Source of the DNA: Oscillospiraceae bacterium
GTDB lineage: Bacteria > Bacillota > Clostridia > Oscillospirales > Ruminococcaceae
Length of the DNA: 5,739 bases
Reading direction: 5' to 3'
NCBI GenBank assembly: GCA_017416665.1
Contig: JAFQBO010000106.1
Span: 1-5,739, forward strand
Shown: positions 1-4,867 of the stretch, one piece after another
Layout: each line of letters begins with the position of its first letter
How positions within the stretch are numbered: the first letter of the stretch is position 1
Notes under the pieces: model-generated
The model's database searches: none
What the model was told of the DNA's origin: nothing
Seen by the model: the letters and a program-made list of their open reading frames with translations, nothing else
Program-made: the position numbers and the translations under genes

Positions 1-199
1 AAATATACACATCATATTTATATTATAACAATAGTAACGGACAGATGGTTGTCTTTCTGAAATGTTTTTTAAGGCAATGATCATAAATTTATTTTAATAC
101 AATATCATCTATTTTACGTAGTAAATGATCTTCCGGTACTAATTCGTCCATGCATATCATTTCCATTTGCATTCTTTCTTCTTTTTCTTTTTTCAACAT
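1..199 (-). pseudogene. IS1182-like transposase, degraded N-terminal fragment
   Basis: An ATG at 199, with a GGGTG ribosome-binding-like stretch just upstream, opens a 36-codon frame ending at a TAA (89-91). The peptide begins MLKKEKEERMQMEMI and contains DELVPEDHLLRKID, which I recognise as the conserved start of IS1182-family (DDE) transposases, normally several hundred residues long. Past the stop the same frame still reads IYDHCLKKHF and then TICPLLLL, weakly resembling the family's following FIYD...GRPSIDP segment, before another stop at 23-25. This fits nonsense decay of a once longer gene rather than a real 36-residue protein. The rest of the element, if present, lies beyond the left edge. 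A TATAAT (217-222, minus) upstream may be the relic promoter. The family call rests on the first 36 residues; the continuation is less certain. Confidence 0.72.
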
Positions 200-231
200 T
201 TTTATCACCCATTATCATTATACCACATCTT

Positions 232-395
232 AGAACCTGTCTTCACAAGCGTATACAGCTGTCTTTTTGATAAATTTTGTCACTAACTTTGTTGAAAAAT
301 CTTGCCGTACGTCAAGTACGCCTGCGATTTTTCGCCTTGTTATTGACTAAATTATATTCAAAAATCCAAATATATTTCTTGTGAAGACAGGTTCT
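232..395. repeat. 164-bp MITE-like inverted-repeat element (copy 1)
   Basis: The ends are perfect 18-bp inverted repeats: AGAACCTGTCTTCACAAG at 232-249 and its exact reverse complement at 378-395. The interior is AT-rich and holds no gene, only a quasi-palindromic core around TACGTCAAGTA (308-318). If the terminal A and T belong to the target, the element is flanked by TTA on both sides (230-232 and 395-397), a possible 3-bp target duplication of TNA form as made by some IS5-family subgroups. It sits 32 bp upstream of the transposase remnant's start codon. The structure fits a non-autonomous miniature element mobilised in trans. It is related along its full length to the repeat at 1151-1314. 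The transposase that moves it cannot be named from this window. Confidence 0.85.
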
Positions 396-400
396 TATTT

Positions 401-428
401 AAAAAGCCCAGCTTTTGCTGGACTTTTT
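401..428 (-). terminator. Rho-independent terminator, probably bidirectional
   Basis: A 12-bp arm (401-412, AAAAAGCCCAGC) pairs with 417-428 (GCTGGACTTTTT) around a TTTT loop, with a single C/A mismatch. Read on the minus strand it is a GC-rich hairpin ending in a T run, placed about 40 bp after the stop codon of the lipoprotein gene. Because the A and T tracts are symmetrical it could also stop transcription coming from the left on the plus strand. Confidence 0.85.
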
Positions 429-438
429 CTACAAGCTG

Positions 439-463
439 AGGGACTGTTTTTCAGACAGTCCCT
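439..463 (-). terminator. 9-bp perfect hairpin just after the lipoprotein gene
   Basis: AGGGACTGT (439-447) and ACAGTCCCT (455-463) form a perfect 9-bp stem with a 7-base loop, five bases beyond the stop codon at 469-471. On the minus strand it is not followed by a clear T tract, so alone it is a weak terminator. It more likely acts as a 3'-end stabilising hairpin or as the first part of a tandem pair with the hairpin at 401-428. Confidence 0.55.
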
Positions 464-468
464 TTAGT

Positions 469-1086
469 TTAATTTTCAGTTAAGATTGTTTCAGTTGTTT
501 TTGAATCTTCTGCTTTTTCCGTTATTGTAGTTATAATTTCTGTAGTTGCTTCTGAAACTTTTTCAAAATTATTGTCGCAGAAATCAGTAAATTTTATAAT
601 GAGATTAAGATTTGGCATTTCAAAACCTGTCAGAGTACAGTTTTTATCGAAAATCAAATCATATTCACCAAGTTCTGATTCACCTTCAACTATAATAGAG
701 TCGTCATCTTCTTCACCATTGATTTCCGGTTCAGCAGCAATTTTATCTGCCACACTGATAAATTCTGAAATTATAGATTTTACTGGTAATGCACTTTTAG
801 GTACTGAAAAACTTAACCCTTTATAAGATGCCTCGACATTTGTATCTTCAAATGAAAGAACTACTCCTGCAAGAGTATCAGGAGATGAAAATTCAACTTC
901 CCAGCTTGCTGTCCCATACCTCTGAAATTTTGCCTCTGAAATAAAACCATCATAATCAATTTCCGCATTCACACAAAATGCACGATTCAAATTCGGAGTA
1001 CATTTTACACTGTCACCATTTCCACATGCTGTAAGACTTACAATCATCAATACCGAAAAAATAAAACTGAATACAATTTTCTTCAT
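469..1086 (-). CDS. Predicted lipoprotein of unknown function, 205 aa
   Basis: The N-terminus has two lysines, a hydrophobic stretch (residues 4-17) and a lipobox L18-T-A-C21 followed by Gly. The protein should therefore be exported, lipidated on Cys21 and anchored to the outer face of the membrane. The start ATG at 1086 has an AGGAG box 9 bases upstream. The mature part looks like alternating beta strands: a stretch around residues 41-75 (IDYDGFISEAKF, then EVEFSSPDTLAGV), a SYKGL segment near 87-91, and TGFEMPNLNLIIKF at 152-165. This pattern recalls LolA/RseB-like lipoprotein folds, but that is an impression, not a family assignment. An acidic loop (EINGEEDDDS, about 121-130) and a Thr/Glu-rich tail (about 175-205) are probably flexible. 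No catalytic motif is visible. It lies 204 bp downstream of nnr, with a repeat between them, and may be the last gene of that transcript or have its own promoter. Confidence 0.8.
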   Translation of the reverse strand: MKKIVFSFIFSVLMIVSLTACGNGDSVKCTPNLNRAFCVNAEIDYDGFISEAKFQRYGTASWEVEFSSPDTLAGVVLSFEDTNVEASYKGLSFSVPKSALPVKSIISEFISVADKIAAEPEINGEEDDDSIIVEGESELGEYDLIFDKNCTLTGFEMPNLNLIIKFTDFCDNNFEKVSEATTEIITTITEKAEDSKTTETILTEN

Positions 1087-1150
1087 ATAAAGCTCCTTAT
1101 AATTTTTTTAGAACTTTACATTCCTGTATTTTTTTATTCAGTAATTTTTG

Positions 1151-1314
1151 AAAACTTGTATCAATAGGATTTGTGCATAGATTTTCGAGCATAATTTTAA
1201 TTAGAACAAGAAAAAATTTTGAAGCTTTACTTGATGTAAGGCAAGAAATTTTGACGCAGTTATAATTAAAATTTGCCGAAAATCTATGTGCTATAGTCCA
1301 TTGGTACAAGTTTT
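1151..1314. repeat. 164-bp MITE-like inverted-repeat element (copy 2)
   Basis: The outer ends AAAACTTGTA (1151-1160) and TACAAGTTTT (1305-1314) are exact reverse complements. Inside them the arms continue as an imperfect inverted repeat, with CATAGATTTTCG at 1176-1187 matching CGAAAATCTATG at 1278-1289, and AATTTTAATTA near 1193-1203 matching TAATTAAAATT near 1262-1272. The centre holds TACTTGATGTA (1228-1238). The element overlaps the last seven codons and the stop of nnr, and fills most of the gap to the lipoprotein gene. Flanking triplets TGA (1149-1151) and TAA (1314-1316) fit an eroded TNA-type target duplication. Reading frames within it are by-products of the repeat. Transcribed from the nnr side it would fold into a long hairpin, which could stabilise or attenuate the mRNA. 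Confidence 0.82.
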
Positions 1315-2817
1315 AAATACCATTGAAAGCTTTTTTATAATGTCTGTTGCTGTCATACTTTGCATTGACATTTCAGAAGCAGCTTCGTCACCTGCAAGTC
1401 CGTGAATAAACGTACCAAGAACAGCACTGTCATATGCTGATATGCCCTGTGCTTTCAGTGATGCAATAATTCCTGCCAGTACATCACCACTGCCGCCTTT
1501 AGCCATACCTGGATTACCGTTCGTATTTACATTTACTCTGTTATTTCCTGCGATTACCGTTCCTGCCCCTTTAAGAACAACTGTAACATTATTTTCCTTT
1601 GCAAACTCAAGAGCCGCCTGAAGCCTGTCAGACTGTATTTCACCTGTTGGCACATTACAAAGTCTGCCCATTTCAGCTGGATGAGGTGTAATGATAATGT
1701 CTGACATGCTCTGCTTAATAATATCTATGCTGTCAGCTATACAATTTATTCCATCTGCGTCAAGAATTACAGGACAATTTATATTTGCAATAAGATTTTT
1801 TACAAGAGTTTTTGTCTGTTCAGTAACACCAATCCCGCAACCGATTAAAACAGATGTGGCATTTTTTGAATGTCTGATTATTTTATCGAAATTATCAAAT
1901 GTAATACATCCGTTGCTGTCAGTTGTAAGTGGCAAAAACATTACTTCAGGAAGTCTTGTGGCAATAACTTGAATAAGTGATTCCGGTACTGCCGCCTGAA
2001 CAAGTCCGACTCCGCTTTTCAGTGCCGATTCAAGTGACATTATACATGCTCCCGGCATAGTTTCACTTCCGCATACAGTTAAAAGTCTTCCATAATTACC
2101 TTTATGTGAATCCGGAACTTTTTGAGGAATAATTCCTTTTATAGTTTCATTATCTGTTATATTGATAATACAGTCGAGGTTTTCTGTAAATTTCTGATGA
2201 ATACCAATATCAGCAACACAAACTTTGCCGCAGAATGATTTAAGCGGATATTGTGTCATACCAAATTTTGAAAAAGCAAAAGTTATCGTTTCATCTGCTT
2301 TGAGAGTACCTATTGAAACAGCACCTGTTTTACAGTTTCCTCCGCTTGGTACATCTACAGCAAGTATCTTTAAATCTGCACATGCAGCAAAAACTTCACA
2401 TATTTTCTCAGGAAGTTCTCCACGAAAACCGGTTCCGAAAACACCATCTGCTGCAAGTGAAAACTTTTCTGTACGGAGAGCATTCATGATTTCACGATGT
2501 TCACTGATTATTTCAGTGTTACGCATACGGTTGAAATTAAGCAATGATATATCTGTTTTCGGAGTACCACAGAGCATTGCTACAGTACAGCATATATCTG
2601 TATTTTCAAGATACCTTGCCGCTACAAAACAATCACCTGCATTATTTCCGTTTCCGCATAGAAAGAGTACTTTTTTCTGTTTGTCATTACAAAGCATTTC
2701 AGTAATTTTTTCAGAAAGCTTCTTCCCTGCCAGTTCCATCAGATTTTCGTAAGAATTACCGTTTCTGTCTGCCTCGGCTTCAAGATATTTCATTTGTTCG
2801 GGTGTTACAACTATCAT
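1291..2817 (-). CDS. nnr: Bifunctional NAD(P)H-hydrate epimerase / ADP-dependent NAD(P)H-hydrate dehydratase
   Basis: This cytosolic metabolite-repair enzyme restores NADH and NADPH damaged by hydration. The N-terminal YjeF_N domain (about residues 1-210) interconverts the R and S hydrates. The C-terminal ribokinase-like domain (about 225-500) dehydrates the S form using ADP. Visible epimerase motifs are CGNGNNAGDCFVAARYL (54-70), GVFGTGFRGE (125-134) and VDVPSGG (154-160). Dehydratase motifs are KGNYGRLLTVCGS (239-251), LDADGIN (352-358), TPHPAEMGRL (377-386), KGAGT (416-420) and NGNPGMAKGGSGDVLAG (433-449), with the catalytic-type Asp445. The 508-aa length is normal for the fused form. The start ATG at 2817 has AAGGTGA 5 bases upstream, and that box overlaps the preceding gene's TAA, suggesting translational coupling. 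Two oddities stand out: the usual NNxGDG glycine loop reads NNAGDC, and the last residues KTCTNGL plus the stop lie inside the repeat at 1151-1314. Confidence 0.96.
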   Translation of the reverse strand: MIVVTPEQMKYLEAEADRNGNSYENLMELAGKKLSEKITEMLCNDKQKKVLFLCGNGNNAGDCFVAARYLENTDICCTVAMLCGTPKTDISLLNFNRMRNTEIISEHREIMNALRTEKFSLAADGVFGTGFRGELPEKICEVFAACADLKILAVDVPSGGNCKTGAVSIGTLKADETITFAFSKFGMTQYPLKSFCGKVCVADIGIHQKFTENLDCIINITDNETIKGIIPQKVPDSHKGNYGRLLTVCGSETMPGACIMSLESALKSGVGLVQAAVPESLIQVIATRLPEVMFLPLTTDSNGCITFDNFDKIIRHSKNATSVLIGCGIGVTEQTKTLVKNLIANINCPVILDADGINCIADSIDIIKQSMSDIIITPHPAEMGRLCNVPTGEIQSDRLQAALEFAKENNVTVVLKGAGTVIAGNNRVNVNTNGNPGMAKGGSGDVLAGIIASLKAQGISAYDSAVLGTFIHGLAGDEAASEMSMQSMTATDIIKKLSMVFKTCTNGL

Positions 2818-2826
2818 ATTTTCACC

Positions 2827-3978
2827 TTATTTTGTTGTATAGAATGGCTGTGAGTCTTTAAATACTTTTTTTGCAAAATCCGAATCATAATCGATAAAAT
2901 CTATTGGGATATTGTTTGCATCCGGAAGAGCATTCTCAGCAATTTCATTGTAAAGTTCCTGAGGCTTTTCAGGAAGCTTGCCTTCAAGTGCAACAAGATA
3001 GCTCTCTTCACGGTTTTTAAGCATAAGCTTTAAGTATGCAGCTTTGATGTAATCCTTATCCCATAACGTTTCGGAAATCTTTCTTACCATCTGAAGCGGA
3101 TATTCCTTTGGATCACCTACTGAAATTTTTGATGTTTCCTTTTTAAGTTCCTTTGAAGCTTCAGTAATAGTTGAAAGCATATCATAGTTAAGGATAATAT
3201 TTGCACCAAACGGATTTATAACGATACCGTCAGCTTTATCAACAAATCTTTCCATATCCTTAAAGCCTGCCGCCATAATGGTATACTGAGTGTCCTTATC
3301 GAATTTTCTGTATTCATTCCAGTCAGTAAAGAAAGGATAATATTTTTTTCCGTCTTTATTTTCAAGTACCGGGAAACTTATTCTGCTGTCTTTTGAAATG
3401 TTGAACTCATTACCGGATCTTTTATCAACCACAAGCTTTGAGCTGTCAACAGGAATAATATACTCTCCCTTAAAGATTTCACCGAAAAGCAACTGCCAGA
3501 GTTTTGGATCGATTTTATCTCTTTCAGTTTCCTGGAAAATAAAGTTTGCGGCTCTTACAAGATCAGGATTTACAATATTTCTTGCTTCCTTATTCTTATC
3601 ATTGATCACCGGTTTTTTGATAATATCAAAGAGACTGAGTGTGAGATACCTCTGACCGTTGTCTATTACAACAGTGTCAAAGCCACTTCTGTAAAGATCA
3701 CCGAAAAGTGCCATTCTGTATTTTACTGGATTTTCAGCAGCATCAATTTTCATGCCCTTCTGCGAAATATGTACATAGTACTTCTGATAATATTCTCTGT
3801 CGCTGAAAATATATGCGGCAGCTTTTCCCTTTTCATTTCCCAGAAAATAATTGTTTGATTCTTCTGAAAAGGCAATCCAAAGTGTTTCAGCCTGCTGTAT
3901 TTCCTGTATAATTCTGATATAAAGCTCATTATTTGGCTTGTCACCGAATTTGGTGATTAATTTTTGTAAAACTGTCAT
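2827..3978 (-). CDS. SseB-family protein with duplicated N-terminal module, 383 aa
   Basis: The middle and C-terminal parts resemble the SseB family (enhanced serine sensitivity protein B). An SseB N-domain-like unit covers about residues 138-270, with YYPFFTDWNEYRKF (213-226) and GIVINPFGANIIL (251-263). An SseB C-domain-like unit covers about 283-383, with VGDPKEYPLQMV (287-298), AAYLKLMLKN (313-322) and the typical PFY ending (378-380). Residues about 18-120 look like a second, more diverged N-module: AYIFSDREYYQKYY (55-68) and RSGFDTVVIDNGQRYLTL (97-114) sit where the second copy has its FFTDW and GIVINP strands. No signal peptide or membrane segment is seen, so it should be cytosolic. 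The biochemical role of SseB proteins is unclear; the name comes from an E. coli serine-sensitivity phenotype. The start ATG at 3978 has AGGAGA upstream. It lies 16 bp after the membrane-protein gene and 9 bp before nnr. Confidence 0.8.
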   Translation of the reverse strand: MTVLQKLITKFGDKPNNELYIRIIQEIQQAETLWIAFSEESNNYFLGNEKGKAAAYIFSDREYYQKYYVHISQKGMKIDAAENPVKYRMALFGDLYRSGFDTVVIDNGQRYLTLSLFDIIKKPVINDKNKEARNIVNPDLVRAANFIFQETERDKIDPKLWQLLFGEIFKGEYIIPVDSSKLVVDKRSGNEFNISKDSRISFPVLENKDGKKYYPFFTDWNEYRKFDKDTQYTIMAAGFKDMERFVDKADGIVINPFGANIILNYDMLSTITEASKELKKETSKISVGDPKEYPLQMVRKISETLWDKDYIKAAYLKLMLKNREESYLVALEGKLPEKPQELYNEIAENALPDANNIPIDFIDYDSDFAKKVFKDSQPFYTTK

Positions 3979-3994
3979 AATTTTCTCCTATTCT

Positions 3995-4474
3995 TTATTT
4001 TCTTATTCTTAAAAATGGTTTCATGGATTCAAGCGTTTTTTCGTTTGGTGAAAAGAGCAGACGTGTTGCTCCATACTGAGTATGCTGGAACTCTGCATAC
4101 ATTGTCTGACACTCCCCGCCTACTGCTGAAACAGTTGTTCCCTCAAACGGCTGATTGTCAAATACATCAAAAGCAGTGAAATCCTTTACATCTACTGTCA
4201 GAAGTGACACACGCTTACGTTCTGAAATAATTTTATCAACGTCAAGCGAACCATTTGTAACAGTATACTCATACTCTGTATTCAAACCTGTCAGAAACCA
4301 GTAAATACCATAAATCACAATGGCAACAGCGAAAAGTATAAACGCTGACAGTGTAAAGGTCAGATAAAGTAATACTAAAGTAAGAATCACTCCGCCTGTG
4401 ATTATAGCTGTTTTTTTCATACCATCCGATGAAGTCGGTGTCTTTTTTACAAGCTGTTCTGTATATGTATCCAT
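3995..4474 (-). CDS. Small two-TM membrane protein, DUF6106-like, 159 aa
   Basis: A short polar N-terminus (residues 1-21, starting MDTYTEQLVKK) is followed by two hydrophobic segments, about 22-41 and 43-63, joined by a very tight turn, so they form a hairpin in the membrane with both ends predicted on the cytoplasmic side. The conserved-looking stretch NTEYEYTVTNGSLDVDKI (65-82) leads into basic SERKR (84-88) and a soluble domain of about 70 residues that resembles a small beta-rich PH-like fold; the fold is inference. From memory this arrangement matches the clostridial family DUF6106, whose function is unknown; that name needs a profile search. The start ATG at 4474 has AAAGGAGA upstream. 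It is the first gene after the minus-strand promoter at 4508-4536 and leads the cluster with the SseB-like gene and nnr. Confidence 0.78.
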   Translation of the reverse strand: MDTYTEQLVKKTPTSSDGMKKTAIITGGVILTLVLLYLTFTLSAFILFAVAIVIYGIYWFLTGLNTEYEYTVTNGSLDVDKIISERKRVSLLTVDVKDFTAFDVFDNQPFEGTTVSAVGGECQTMYAEFQHTQYGATRLLFSPNEKTLESMKPFLRIRK

Positions 4475-4507
4475 AAAATTCTCCTTTATTTAAAGTCCGT
4501 AAATATA

Positions 4508-4536
4508 ATTATAACACAAAATAAAAAAACTTTCAA
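4508..4536 (-). promoter_or_regulatory. Promoter of the minus-strand DUF6106-like/SseB/nnr cluster
   Basis: On the minus strand, TTGAAA (4531-4536) and TATAAT (4508-4513) are separated by exactly 17 bp, and the -10 is preceded by TGT, giving an extended -10. This matches the vegetative sigma consensus at 11 of 12 positions. Transcription would start near 4500, leaving a leader of about 25 bases before the ATG at 4474. Confidence 0.85.
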
Positions 4537-4544
4537 TAAAACTC

Positions 4545-4573
4545 TTGCTTTTTTTTCAGATTTTGTATATAAT
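4545..4573 (+). promoter_or_regulatory. Promoter of the T-box leader and pheS
   Basis: TTGCTT (4545-4550) and TATAAT (4568-4573) are spaced by 17 bp on the plus strand, with a T-rich spacer. The predicted start, near 4580, falls just before the first T-box helix. Its -35 box is only 8 bp from the -35 box of the divergent minus-strand promoter. Confidence 0.82.
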
Positions 4574-4589
4574 ATATTTATAACATGCT

Positions 4590-4836
4590 GACTGAGAGAG
4601 TAAGAAGTCTGCATAGATACATTCAGAGAGAAACGGTCTCAGGCTGAAAGCCGTTTTATGTACAGCGATTTCCGAAGTTCACTCACGAGTGGCAGTACCG
4701 AAGTTTAAGAAAAATTTCTTTTATTGTAAGTTCTGACGTAATATCTGCGTTAAAGATAAGGGAGTGTCTGCTCTTAACGTAATAGGTGGTTTATAAGCAA
4801 GTTATGTCTTGTCCTGTTATGGGCAGGGCTTTTTTT
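4590..4836 (+). ncRNA. T-box leader (tRNA-Phe type) upstream of pheS
   Basis: This leader senses uncharged tRNA and controls read-through into pheS. Stem I can be drawn by hand: TGAG (4593-4596) with CTCA (4682-4685), GAAGTC (4604-4609) with GATTTC (4667-4672), TACAT (4618-4622) with ATGTA (4658-4662), and AAACGG (4631-4636) with CCGTTT (4651-4656). The internal loop between the first two helices holds AGTA (4599-4602) on one side and CGAAGTTCA on the other, the loop-E-like arrangement of a specifier loop. The specifier is then UUC at 4678-4680, a Phe codon, in agreement with the gene. A Stem III hairpin is GGGAG (4760-4764) with CTCTT (4771-4775). The tRNA-end-binding bulge is the TGGT in AGGTGGT (4784-4790), complementary to an ACCA tRNA tail. 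The usual ACCGCG that follows is replaced by TTATAAGC, so the antiterminator is atypical. Confidence 0.88.
4806..4836 (+). terminator. T-box transcription terminator
   Basis: GTCTTGTCC (4806-4814) pairs with GGGCAGGGC (4821-4829) over nine consecutive positions, three of them G-U, around a TGTTAT loop, and is followed by seven T residues. In the T-box scheme it forms when tRNA-Phe is charged and stops transcription before pheS. A competing short antiterminator helix can be drawn between GTAAT (4779-4783) and GTTAT (4801-4805). Confidence 0.88.
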
Positions 4837-4867
4837 ATGTATTTTTTAATAATTATGAGGTGATTTA

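Noticed and set aside
232..395. CRISPR or phage attachment-site interpretation of the 18-bp repeats
   Set aside because: The repeats are inverted, occur once each and enclose a palindromic core; there is no spacer series and no integrase or tRNA gene nearby.
572..826. Plus-strand 84-codon frame opposite the lipoprotein gene
   Set aside because: It is antisense to a well-supported gene with a lipobox and ribosome binding site, has a Ser-rich composition typical of mirror frames, and no recognisable motif.
1135..1164. Possible promoter for the lipoprotein gene using TTGATA (1159-1164, minus) in the repeat end
   Set aside because: The -35-like box is attractive, but the best -10 at a 17-18 bp spacing (CTGAAT or TGAATA) matches the consensus poorly, so I do not annotate it.
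1097..1309. Minus-strand open frame of 70 codons beginning MYQWTIAHRF
   Set aside because: It lies almost wholly within the inverted-repeat element, overlaps the nnr stop in another frame and has no ribosome binding site of its own; it is a by-product of the repeat.
2225..2752. Plus-strand 175-codon frame opposite nnr
   Set aside because: It is antisense to the conserved epimerase domain; no ribosome binding site or family resemblance.
3398..3655. Plus-strand 85-codon frame, and a minus-strand 64-codon frame at 3750-3944, within the SseB-like gene
   Set aside because: Both overlap the SseB-like gene, whose motifs span these regions, and neither has its own signals.
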